Positions 48,219-57,091 of a stretch of DNA of 64,000 nucleotides are shown in pieces. Under the pieces are notes generated by a model. That model had not been told where the DNA came from and searched no databases. It saw only the letters and a list, made by a program, of their open reading frames with translations. The translations under genes and the position numbers were made by a program. Origin of the DNA: Symbiodinium sp. CCMP2592 (lineage: Eukaryota > Sar > Dinophyceae > Suessiales > Symbiodiniaceae); the NCBI GenBank assembly GCA_905221615.1, contig CAJNDT010003391.1:674936-738935 (forward strand), given 5' to 3'. Every line of letters starts with the position of its first letter. Positions within the stretch are counted from its first letter, which is position 1.

Positions 48219-51200
48219 CTAAGTGCTCTGTTCGTCATCCTCGGCACACGTCCGCACGGCAGTCCCTTCTACGGCTACTTTCAAGACTCGCTTAGCAGCA
48301 CGCAAAAGAGCCCTACCTAGCTTGGTGGGGTAGTAACCGGTTGCCTCAAGACTTTCAGGAGCAACATGCACATGATTCTTGTCACAAGATTTCCCGGAGA
48401 AGATTTCACACCACTCCGAACAGTTGCAGGCAAACCACCATCTCTTATAGACCAAATCAAAAGCACATCGGTCTACTTCTCGTCCAAAGGATAGGCCAAG
48501 GGACTTCTTCACTCTTTGGTACGTTTCTTCCTTCCAAAGTCCACAGGTCTTTGGCCACTCCTGAGTCAGCAGGACGTCCTGGCAGTGGTTCTGCAACAGC
48601 TTTCCTAGCGTTTTCCACGAAGCAACATGCTTCTTCATCTGCTCACGCCAGCGATGGCGAAACTTCGGTTTGTGCCAGTTCTTAAACCGAAAACTACAAC
48701 CTGCAGTACACGGCGACGCTACATGGATATAGATCTTGGGCGGATTTCGTTTCAACAGACAGAGCAGAACTTCTCCTAAAAACAACTGTGTGTTCTTACT
48801 CAAGAAGTCTTCTTCCTGAGTGATGCCAATGTAAGCAACGCTCTCACGCTTGCACGCTGCACACAACGCACTGTCACGGGCACAGAACAGCTCAACCACA
48901 AGCAAAGGAACAACCCCCATAGCCAAATCAACGGCTACCGGACGATACTTCAGTAAGTTCTCCGGAAGCTCTTCAAGCTTCTCGTTGAGGTTCTCAAGTT
49001 CCTCCACTCTCTCTCGAAGTGGTTCAGGTACACACAGTGTCTGCAAGTCTTCCTCACAGATCCGCTCAAGTCCACAAGCCTCCAGCAGATGCTGGAGCAT
49101 AGCTTCTTCAGGACTCTTTGTGAGTCCGTCGCTCGGATTCAGGCATCCTTGGATGAATGTGAGACGCAGTCTCTCACTTTGAACAAGCTCTTGCAAGTAC
49201 CGATGCCTCAGCTCCAAATGCCGCACTCGACGCAGCAGGCCTTTCATCTTCGAAATAGACAATGCCGCTTCACTGTCAGACGACAGGTAAATGGGATACG
49301 ATCCCGTGTCACCGGCAGGCAGGCCTTGAAGGAGCGTTTCCAACAGCAGGGACAGGTACACAGCTTCCTTGGCAGCTTCAGTAAGCGCGGCCAGCTCTGC
49401 TTCAGCTGAGCTTAAGGCAGTCACTGACTGCTTCCTTGAGAAGCACTTGATCATCATGCCATGCCAAAGGACAATGGCACCAGACACTGAACACACGTTC
49501 CACGAGGCATCCACATACCCCGAAAGCAAGGTCTCCGACTCAAAACTCTGGTCGACCCAGCCAAACGCAGAGAAGCGCTGAAGGTACTCAGGCAACGCCA
49601 TCACCCAACGCACAACTCTTCTTAAACAGGCTTCGGCTTGGCTGTCAGGATCACTCTGAAAACGACCTAGAAACCCAACAGGATAAGCTAGGTGAGGAAG
49701 CGTGAGACTGGCCCACATGAGCTTCCCAAGCACACGTCGATACCTTTCGTACGACTCAGTGCTTATTGAACCTCCAGGTTCCTTCTTCCGGTACTCCCTC
49801 TCAAGGTTTCCCAAAACAGGCTTCACACCTTTTCCGCTGATCCCAAACTCTTCACCAAGCGACTTCAAGTAGCCCGGTTTCAAGCCGAACAACACAGGTC
49901 CAGCGTCCGTCACACGGACGATAATTCTTCCTAGAAACTCAAGTTGCCCTTTCTTTCCAGGCTCCAAGATCCCAGTCTGCTTCATTTTGTAAATCTTGGC
50001 CAACTGAGCATACAGCTCCTTTGCAATCTTTGAGTTCTGGGAGAAGATGATCAAGTCATCAACATACACCAGCACCAAGGTCAAAGAACCGTCCTTCTCG
50101 AGACGGTGGTGCACAGTAGGGTCCGCAGTTTCTCCAAACCCAAACTGCCCACGCAACGTGTTGGTGAACTCCAAGTACCAACTCAACGGCCCAACCCGCA
50201 AGCCATTCATGGCTTTGTGTAACTGAGCAAAAAGCGGATTGCCCTGATCGTCATACATCCCGTTCGGAAAACGGATGCACTCAACACCTTGGACAGGCGC
50301 CTGCATGAAGGCTACCGAAACATCGGCAGACAACAGCGTTCCTCCACGAACCGCGTGCACAGCAAGGACACCTCGCAAAGCTTCCAAGGAGGTCGTAGGG
50401 GAATAGATCCCGTCAGCCAGAGGGCTGGAGCCAAGCGCGTAGTCACGCACAACCAAACGCGCTCTCACACGGTCAGGGTTTGTCACAGAGGGTTTGGAAG
50501 TTAGAACCCAACGAGTGGTGTGGATTCTTCGCACGGCCTTCTTCCGGGCCTCAGCTTCTCCAATCACGGTTGCCACACCAAAGGCATCTAACTCCGACAG
50601 CTCAAGCTTCATCCCTTCTTCAAGATGCTTCCTAGCGAGAACCTTCCCTGAAACTTCGCACACCGCGTTATCTGGGACATGTACCCAGATTTTTCTACCT
50701 CCAAACTTCATACTGAACCACTCAGCGGGATTATCTCCCCTCCTCAGCTTCTGCGTCACACGAAGGTCAGGTCCTTCATAGAGCTGGCGAAGACCATACT
50801 CGTACAGCCAGGTCAGGCCATCATCCATGATATTATCTTCACCATCACCCATCTCAACATCATCCTCATCAAGGACACCACCAGGAGGAGGTTCGACATC
50901 CATCCCTTCACCATCAGCAGGAAGAGAGGGGGAATAATCTGCTAGATCCTCATCCTCCATCGCATCAGGAGCTCCAGGCTCTTCTGCTTGTCCCACAGGG
51001 AACTCTAGACTACCATCAGGCAACGCCGGAGGGTCAGGAGGAGGCTGAGGTGCATCCAGAGGCACATCAAACTTGATGGGTCGCTCGGGGTCCTCCCGGT
51101 TTCCTTTCAGTTGGTCTAGCACTGCTTTGTCAAACTCTACCGGGTCCCGGGCACGAAACGAGCTGAAAATCTCCAAACGAGGCGGCTTCCCATCTCCTAA

Positions 51201-54200
51201 GGGAACAAAGACACGTATCCCAGAGCCGTTGGCGCCATGGGGCCCAACGTAAATCGCCCTCACTAGGCGCTTTCCTCGATGCTCCGGATAGTCCTTTTGT
51301 GGCTTTCCAAAGCCTACCACCCCAAACTCACAACTCTTCACAGCTTGGACTGTAGAGCCCCTGAGGCGTTCCAGAGGCGTGCTTTGCTCCTTGGACACAT
51401 GAAACAAGTTATGCATCCTAACAGCATACCGCATGGCTTCAATAAACAAGTAGCTCCCTAACGGCAGCTGCCCTCCTACACGCTCTTCCAGTCCTAGCCA
51501 AACAGACCAAAACGCTTCTTTCACGAGGCAAACGTTACGCTCAACAATGCCTTTTGCCTGGGGCCTGTTCACTGCAAACGGAACCCAATGCATGGACCGT
51601 CCTACAAACGTCCTATGCTTCGCAGAATCCCGGAACACACTCTCCAGGAGGTTTTCTTGGTCACCGTGGACCACAATGTCCAGCCCGTTGAGGCCCATCT
51701 CAGAAAGAGCCTTGCAAACGGCTGGTACAGGCACCGGGTCCTCAGGACCCAAAACAACAGTACTCAAGTATCCCGACAGGACGTGAACGATCAACAGAAA
51801 CCGAACATTTCGACCGAAGAAGCCAAAATCTACTTGAAGCTCTCCCGGCGCATAGTGGCTCTTCATGTTCTTGCGTCGTGCTGGCACACGACCACGTGCC
51901 GACTGGCACACATCACAGAAACTCAGATAGGGCTGATGCCCTTTGTTCCGGTGCGCTCGCAAACGCTCTGAAGTAATGTATACTGATACTGGAACCTCAA
52001 GGTCTTCAGGAGGAGACAAACCTGAACCAGACGGCTCGGGACGAGGTTCGGGGTCAGGAGGGCCGGGAGGTTGAGGCTTCGGGTCGGGGTCTGGCAACAA
52101 CTCTTCTTCAGAATCAACAGTGATCTCAACCGGCAGGCCTGCAAGCATACGCGCCCTATGCACAACACGCTCGGACACAACATCCTCAAGCACAACATGT
52201 GGGGCCTCAGGAATCCGCGGTGCTTCTTCATTGTGCTGCCCACGCAAAGCAGCAACTTTCTTACGCACTTTGCGGACCAAGCACAACAACCTTCTCATCA
52301 TCGGCCGTTGGACTCTCCAAGGGAAACACCGACGGGGATTCCGACCTTTCAAAGTTACTCGCACCCACTTGTGTCTCCTACGGCTTCCGAACCGCAGCTT
52401 CCTACGACCCCCGCTTCGACGCACTACCACAGCTACAGCACAGACTGCCAGCAGCACGCAAAAGCGAAACCCCGCAACCTTTGAAATAACCCTGAACAAG
52501 GCTGCGGCACACGATCTTTCTAAGGAACACCTGGGCAGAGCGAGACACTTTGTGGATCCATTCGGGTAGGGCGTAGCTTCGGGAACACTCAAGCAACACG
52601 CACCTACCGCACCACACTCGAGGTTACCTTCTCCTAAAGCACTGCACTCACGACAACCTACCGCTTCGGCACTGCACTCTAGACGTTCTACAGCTTCGGC
52701 ACTGCACTCTAGACTGCCTACCACTTTGGCACCGCACTCTTGCACCTTTTTCGGGGAAGACACCGAAGAGCTCACTTTGAGGATGACGGGCCTCGAACCT
52801 AAGGTTGAGGCCAAAACCTCAGAAGAAACACACCGCCTCAGATCGAAGGTGATCGATCTCTCTTCTTTGGCGTAGGGGCTAGAGTTGCCCTTGCTGTTGG
52901 CCGTGGTGCTTTTGACGGCCTGGCTGAAGGTCTCACTGTAGGGCGGGGCGGTGGAGTTTGAGGCACAACCGACACACTCGGAGTGATGGGCGTCACATGC
53001 TGGCCCACAGCTCCAAACACCTGGCGCAACGGCCCGGTGGACCACGGATTGAAAATGCCTCGGTATCCTGGCGGTGGTGCTGGAGGCACTGGTCCCATGT
53101 ACCCCAAGAAGGGCGGCGCCGGCGGTGCTTGTGGTACAGGGCCCATTGGCCCAACCATCGGCGGCGCTGGAGGTCCCATGTGCCCAACATCCGGCACCTG
53201 CCCCACCTTGGGCATCGCCTTCACTTGAACAGCTCGGACCGCCGGCCTCAAAGCAACTCGAACCGCAGGCCTCGCAGCAGCTTGAGCAACAGGCCCCGCA
53301 GCAGCTGGAGCAACAAGGCTCACAGCAGCTTGAGAAGCAGGGCTCTCCTGAACCTTGGGCATCGCTTTCACCAAAGGTGATCGTTGGGGTGTCTTTGGAA
53401 CCGCAGATCCGGGCGACACCGGCGTTGTCGGAGGCGTTCCTGGAGGAGTGATAGCTTCCACACTCGAAGACGACAGGCTGATCCGCCTGCTGGCTGGTAA
53501 CTCCGGAGGAGTCCCAGACTCTACGGCTCCCTCGGGGGCCGCTGAACTCTCGGGGGCACCAAGGGCATCCCCAAGTTGTAACTCCAAAGTAAGCAAACGA
53601 ACTGTAGCAGCGGCTTGCTCCTGAGCAAGCAGGGCTGCTTGGAGCTCTGCCTCCTTGCGTGCCCTCTGTTGGGGCGTCCACTTCTCGACAGCCACATTGG
53701 CGGCTGCCTTCGCCGCTGCCGACGCTCGCTCCTTCTCCGCCAAGTTCTTGCTGGCGGCAACCATCTTGAGCTCTTGCTCCCTCAGCAAAGCCACTCCTTC
53801 GGCGGCCTTGTCTCTCTCGCCCTCGTTGTGGTCCTTCTTGTCCTCGGCGACCTGGTCCTTTTCTCGTGCACGGCGCTCCTTGGAGCCTTTCTTCTTCTCC
53901 TTCTTCTTGTCCTTCTTCTTCTTCTCCCGAGGAGTCTCCGGTGGTGTCTCGGGCGGCGTCTCCGGGGGTCCAGGCGGCACCACAGGCGTCCCCGGTGGAG
54001 GCGGGCTCGCAGGAGGGCCTGGCACCGCCTTCCATTTCCCCCAATCGTCGGCCTCGTTGCCCTCCTGAGTGGGAGCGGGAGGCTCTCCAGAAGGCAAGGC
54101 CGGAGAAGTTAGGGAGTGAAATCCTCGGTGGAGCAATTCCTTCGAATCGCATCTGTTCATTGCCACTAGTTCTTCGGCCTCTCGTCTCTGCTCCACGCTG

Positions 54201-57047
54201 CGACTCAGCTGCAGCTTCTGCACCAAAGACTGTCGCCTGCTGGATGCCGCTGTCTGCATCGCTCTGAGATCTTGCCATCTCTCGGACATCACCATCATCT
54301 GGGCCGGCTCCTTCTCCTGAGCGACCCCTTCCGGCCCCATCTGGAGCAAAAGGGCCCTCTTCTTGACACACAGTCCCCGTCGTAACGGAGATGACTCCAT
54401 AGAGAAAAATCACCCACCGCAAGGCTCGAGACAGAACCGCGGCAGAAGAGATACGTTTCTGCTTGCTTTTACGTGTCCCTAATGCACCTGCACTTGCACA
54501 CTCCGGACGACAGGCAGCTTCCGAAAACCCTGCACACTCACTCCTACAGGCAGTCTCCGAAAACCCTGCGCACTCACTCCTACAGGCAGTTTCCGAAAAC
54601 CCTGCGCACTCACTCCTACAGGCAGTTTCCGAAAACCCTGCGCAAACCTTCACTGAAGCAGCTTCCGAACCACAGGCTCTCACAGTACTCTGAGGCGTTG
54701 GCGGCAAAGGCTCTACACTCACACATGCACTCGCACTCCTACCGCTCCTACGGCATGCTTCGGTGTGTGTGGTGCTTGCTTGCTTAAGCGAAACGGCTGC
54801 GGACGAAACACAGACTTCAGAACCTACCACACAACCCGCACACAGCTCTTCAGAACAAACTGCAGGCACTACCTCAGTCTCAGCTGCTACTTCTGCTGCA
54901 GAAACACACTCGCACGAAAACTCACTGCAAAAGGCTCGCAACAAGAACTTGAAAGGAGTCACTTCCAAAGCTCTCTGCGGATGCTTGTTCGGATGCGCCT
55001 TCTCCTTGGCGCGGTCCACTTCCATTGCATCTCCCGTGTCGTCGTCTTCTTTCCCAAACTTCGGTGGGGTACCTTTGGGCACTCCTGCTTTGGACTTCGC
55101 TTTCGCCTTAGCTCTCGCGGGGCCGATCTCCTGGGCCATTGCCCACCAGCTCCTGGCTTCCGTCTCTAAGGGAACCCAAACCCAGGAACCCTTCCCATTC
55201 TGCTTCATCAAGCAACTCTCTCCGGGTGTGGCAGTGAACCAAGAACACCAACCCGAAAGCGACGCCTGCCAAGAACTGATCACATTGAAACCAATCTGAC
55301 AAACCAGGACCTTCTGAAGCACTACAGGCCCTAGCCTCCCAAACTTCACACGGATATCGACCAACCCGAGGCATTCCATCTCGGTGTCGCTAGCACTCAT
55401 CAAGACAGGCAGCGGTCCCGAATGCTCCTTCACGACTTCGTAAAACGACAAAGAAGCAACAGACAACACGTGGCACGTGGCTCCACTATCAACAAGCCAC
55501 GCAAAGTGACTGTTCCTCGAAGAGGACTGGTTCAGCTTCTCTACTTCCTTATCCGTCATGGTGAGACGTGGGGGCTCAGCATCATTGGGCTCATTCTTCA
55601 CTGCTTTCCCTGGGCGCATGCCCCTGAGACGATGAAATCTCAAGGCCATCACTTGCTCCGACGGCTCGTCTTCAACAGCGCGTCCCTTGGACTTCGCTTT
55701 CGGCTTCGCCTTTGGCTTTCCCCACTTTCCTTTGTCCTTGCCCTTCTCGCCCTTCTTGTCGCCTTTGCCCTTTCCTTTGGGCTCGCCTCCTCGACCGCCA
55801 CCACCAGAGGGCTTTCCACCCTTGCCTTTGTCTTTGTCTTTGCCTTTTCCTTTGCCACCCTTCGGTGGTTCAGGACACTGCCAACTGTAGTGACCAGCCT
55901 TGCCGCAGTTCCAACACAAACCCTTGTCACCAACAGCGTGAAGGGCTCCAGCGTCGCAAAGCCTGGTCTGTTCCTCAAAGAACCGGATGCTCGTCACAAG
56001 CTCTTCCCAAGTTCCAGACTTGCCGTGCAAAACAACGTAATGCCGGCACTCAGGGTTGACAGATTGAAGCAAAATGGTTAGGCGATCCGAGCCGCCGGGC
56101 TTCAGCTCCGGAAAACGATGGAGCTTCTGATCCACTTTGCCCAGCTCATCCTCCAAGAACCGGACCACATCAAGTGGCCTCTTGTTGGTTCGGGCTCTGG
56201 CAGGCAACTTCAGGGCCTCATCTCTCACTGCAATTGCCTCCATTCTTGAGACAATGCTGAAAGTCGCATGCATTTGCCGCATGACTTCGTACCCACAAGC
56301 AGCTTGAGCTTGCCGCATGGACGTGCTTCTCACAAGCTCCATGCCTCTCTCAAACTTCTGCAAACTCTGTTGAAGGTAGTAAAACAACCGAGCAGACCTC
56401 GAAGCCACAGGAGCAGACATCTCTGACTGCTTGATCTCCCTGTTGTGCACCATTGCTTGGCGCAACTCGTTGACGTAGTTGTCGTCTATGAGCGCCAACC
56501 ATGACGCCAAGACTTCACACCAACGGTGGTACTCTTCCAGCTCTTTCACACGCCCTTTCCCCATCGATGGAGCGTCGATGGTGGGCAAAGCAGGGAGGTA
56601 CTTCTCAGCTCTGTTGCTTCCTACGTGCACCGACGGACCAGCAGGCGCTGGAGGTGGAGGAGCAGTAGCTTTAGCTGACGGACTTCCAGCCGCAGCCGTC
56701 GAACCAAAGGGGTCAGCTACAGCTGCAGAGGCAGCCTCAGCTTCTCGCCTTCTTCTCTCATCTGCGTCCATCCTAGCCATCATGACCTGGAGCGTCTGCT
56801 GTTGCATCTGCATCATATTCAGCATCAACTGCTGCAGCTGTGGGTCCAAACCAACTGTCGTCGTCACTGCAGGTGGAACCGGTGCTTGCTGTGGCACTGG
56901 CTGCGGTGCCTGCTGCGGTCCAACAGTCGGGACAGGCTGAGGTCCTGGGTTCGACGGCTGACTCGCCTCTCCAGGACTCGGACCAAACAGTTCAAAGTCG
57001 TCCTCCTCAGGCACTGGGGTCGCGGCACTTTGGGCAGGGTCAGCCAT
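48219..57047 (-). CDS. gag-pol: Gag-Pol polyprotein of element 2 with a C-terminal methyltransferase-like module
   Basis: One frame of 2942 codons. Gag occupies about residues 1-370 (Pro/Gln-rich start with EEDDFELFGPSPG), followed by a zinc knuckle CWNCGKAGHYSWQC near 375. Protease is LVDSGATCHVLS near 517. A long Cys- and Ser-rich insert (about 650-1690) includes a 12-residue repeat CAGFSETACRSE and hydrophobic segments such as RFCVLLAVCAVAVVV near 1520. Integrase follows from about 1695 (HRNKGH, CDVC, VHGDQEN, PQAKGIVERN), then RT (ADVSVAFMQAP, LVYVDDLIIFS near 2327), RNase H (GYVDASWN, LSSAEAELAAL) and, from about 2715, VVELFCARD, HVASPCTAG and LTQEWPKTCGLW, which resemble C5-methyltransferase motifs I, IV and VI. 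Confidence 0.9.
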   Translation of the reverse strand: MADPAQSAATPVPEEDDFELFGPSPGEASQPSNPGPQPVPTVGPQQAPQPVPQQAPVPPAVTTTVGLDPQLQQLMLNMMQMQQQTLQVMMARMDADERRRREAEAASAAVADPFGSTAAAGSPSAKATAPPPPAPAGPSVHVGSNRAEKYLPALPTIDAPSMGKGRVKELEEYHRWCEVLASWLALIDDNYVNELRQAMVHNREIKQSEMSAPVASRSARLFYYLQQSLQKFERGMELVRSTSMRQAQAACGYEVMRQMHATFSIVSRMEAIAVRDEALKLPARARTNKRPLDVVRFLEDELGKVDQKLHRFPELKPGGSDRLTILLQSVNPECRHYVVLHGKSGTWEELVTSIRFFEEQTRLCDAGALHAVGDKGLCWNCGKAGHYSWQCPEPPKGGKGKGKDKDKGKGGKPSGGGGRGGEPKGKGKGDKKGEKGKDKGKWGKPKAKPKAKSKGRAVEDEPSEQVMALRFHRLRGMRPGKAVKNEPNDAEPPRLTMTDKEVEKLNQSSSRNSHFAWLVDSGATCHVLSVASLSFYEVVKEHSGPLPVLMSASDTEMECLGLVDIRVKFGRLGPVVLQKVLVCQIGFNVISSWQASLSGWCSWFTATPGESCLMKQNGKGSWVWVPLETEARSWWAMAQEIGPARAKAKAKSKAGVPKGTPPKFGKEDDDTGDAMEVDRAKEKAHPNKHPQRALEVTPFKFLLRAFCSEFSCECVSAAEVAAETEVVPAVCSEELCAGCVVGSEVCVSSAAVSLKQASTTHTEACRRSGRSASACVSVEPLPPTPQSTVRACGSEAASVKVCAGFSETACRSECAGFSETACRSECAGFSETACRSECAGFSEAACRPECASAGALGTRKSKQKRISSAAVLSRALRWVIFLYGVISVTTGTVCQEEGPFAPDGAGRGRSGEGAGPDDGDVREMARSQSDADSGIQQATVFGAEAAAESQRGAETRGRRTSGNEQMRFEGIAPPRISLPNFSGLAFWRASRSHSGGQRGRRLGEMEGGARPSCEPASTGDACGAAWTPGDAARDTTGDSSGEEEEGQEEGEEERLQGAPCTRKGPGRRGQEGPQRGRERQGRRRSGFAEGARAQDGCRQQELGGEGASVGSGEGSRQCGCREVDAPTEGTQGGRAPSSPACSGASRCYSSFAYFGVTTWGCPWCPREFSGPRGSRRVWDSSGVTSQQADQPVVFECGSYHSSRNASDNAGVARICGSKDTPTITFGESDAQGSGEPCFSSCCEPCCSSCCGACCSSCCEACGSSCFEAGGPSCSSEGDAQGGAGAGCWAHGTSSAADGWANGPCTTSTAGAALLGVHGTSASSTTARIPRHFQSVVHRAVAPGVWSCGPACDAHHSECVGCASNSTAPPYSETFSQAVKSTTANSKGNSSPYAKEERSITFDLRRCVSSEVLASTLGSRPVILKVSSSVSSPKKVQECGAKVVGSLECSAEAVERLECSAEAVGCRECSALGEGNLECGAVGACCLSVPEATPYPNGSTKCLALPRCSLERSCAAALFRVISKVAGFRFCVLLAVCAVAVVVRRSGGRRKLRFGSRRRHKWVRVTLKGRNPRRCFPWRVQRPMMRRLLCLVRKVRKKVAALRGQHNEEAPRIPEAPHVVLEDVVSERVVHRARMLAGLPVEITVDSEEELLPDPDPKPQPPGPPDPEPRPEPSGSGLSPPEDLEVPVSVYITSERLRAHRNKGHQPYLSFCDVCQSARGRVPARRKNMKSHYAPGELQVDFGFFGRNVRFLLIVHVLSGYLSTVVLGPEDPVPVPAVCKALSEMGLNGLDIVVHGDQENLLESVFRDSAKHRTFVGRSMHWVPFAVNRPQAKGIVERNVCLVKEAFWSVWLGLEERVGGQLPLGSYLFIEAMRYAVRMHNLFHVSKEQSTPLERLRGSTVQAVKSCEFGVVGFGKPQKDYPEHRGKRLVRAIYVGPHGANGSGIRVFVPLGDGKPPRLEIFSSFRARDPVEFDKAVLDQLKGNREDPERPIKFDVPLDAPQPPPDPPALPDGSLEFPVGQAEEPGAPDAMEDEDLADYSPSLPADGEGMDVEPPPGGVLDEDDVEMGDGEDNIMDDGLTWLYEYGLRQLYEGPDLRVTQKLRRGDNPAEWFSMKFGGRKIWVHVPDNAVCEVSGKVLARKHLEEGMKLELSELDAFGVATVIGEAEARKKAVRRIHTTRWVLTSKPSVTNPDRVRARLVVRDYALGSSPLADGIYSPTTSLEALRGVLAVHAVRGGTLLSADVSVAFMQAPVQGVECIRFPNGMYDDQGNPLFAQLHKAMNGLRVGPLSWYLEFTNTLRGQFGFGETADPTVHHRLEKDGSLTLVLVYVDDLIIFSQNSKIAKELYAQLAKIYKMKQTGILEPGKKGQLEFLGRIIVRVTDAGPVLFGLKPGYLKSLGEEFGISGKGVKPVLGNLEREYRKKEPGGSISTESYERYRRVLGKLMWASLTLPHLAYPVGFLGRFQSDPDSQAEACLRRVVRWVMALPEYLQRFSAFGWVDQSFESETLLSGYVDASWNVCSVSGAIVLWHGMMIKCFSRKQSVTALSSAEAELAALTEAAKEAVYLSLLLETLLQGLPAGDTGSYPIYLSSDSEAALSISKMKGLLRRVRHLELRHRYLQELVQSERLRLTFIQGCLNPSDGLTKSPEEAMLQHLLEACGLERICEEDLQTLCVPEPLRERVEELENLNEKLEELPENLLKYRPVAVDLAMGVVPLLVVELFCARDSALCAACKRESVAYIGITQEEDFLSKNTQLFLGEVLLCLLKRNPPKIYIHVASPCTAGCSFRFKNWHKPKFRHRWREQMKKHVASWKTLGKLLQNHCQDVLLTQEWPKTCGLWKEETYQRVKKSLGLSFGREVDRCAFDLVYKRWWFACNCSEWCEIFSGKSCDKNHVHVAPESLEATGYYPTKLGRALLRAAKRVLKVAVEGTAVRTCAEDDEQST
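52838..54400 (-). CDS. 520-codon frame overlapping Gag-Pol of element 2
   Basis: It is open for 520 codons entirely inside the Gag-Pol frame, in another reading frame. Its product has clear protein-like composition: helical Arg/Gln start, PPETPPETPPETP, KKKKDKKKEKKKGSKERRA, a long Ala/Glu/Lys coiled-coil stretch, an Ala/Val-rich block, and a Pro/Gly-rich end (PPAPPMVGPMGPVPQAPP). Over the same DNA the Gag-Pol frame reads Cys- and Ser-rich. It lies between protease and integrase. It may be a second protein reached by frameshifting or splicing, or an older frame now shadowed. No family recognised. Confidence 0.4.
   Translation of the reverse strand: MESSPLRRGLCVKKRALLLQMGPEGVAQEKEPAQMMVMSERWQDLRAMQTAASSRRQSLVQKLQLSRSVEQRREAEELVAMNRCDSKELLHRGFHSLTSPALPSGEPPAPTQEGNEADDWGKWKAVPGPPASPPPPGTPVVPPGPPETPPETPPETPREKKKKDKKKEKKKGSKERRAREKDQVAEDKKDHNEGERDKAAEGVALLREQELKMVAASKNLAEKERASAAAKAAANVAVEKWTPQQRARKEAELQAALLAQEQAAATVRLLTLELQLGDALGAPESSAAPEGAVESGTPPELPASRRISLSSSSVEAITPPGTPPTTPVSPGSAVPKTPQRSPLVKAMPKVQESPASQAAVSLVAPAAAGPVAQAAARPAVRVALRPAVRAVQVKAMPKVGQVPDVGHMGPPAPPMVGPMGPVPQAPPAPPFLGYMGPVPPAPPPGYRGIFNPWSTGPLRQVFGAVGQHVTPITPSVSVVPQTPPPRPTVRPSARPSKAPRPTARATLAPTPKKRDRSPSI
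54511..54654 (-). repeat. 36-bp tandem repeat inside Gag-Pol of element 2
   Basis: Four copies, stepping 54511, 54547, 54583 and 54619, encode the 12-residue unit CAGFSETACRSE. The period is a multiple of three, so the frame is kept. Confidence 0.9.
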
Positions 57048-57080
57048 GGCTTCTCTACAGCTACGAGCGTGCTACACACG

Positions 57081-57091
57081 CTCCGCTACCA
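57081..57091 (-). promoter_or_regulatory. Primer binding site of element 2
   Basis: On the minus strand TGGTAGCGGAG directly follows the 5' LTR end without a gap. It matches the first eleven bases of the site in element 1 and resembles the complement of the 3' end of initiator Met tRNA. Confidence 0.8.
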
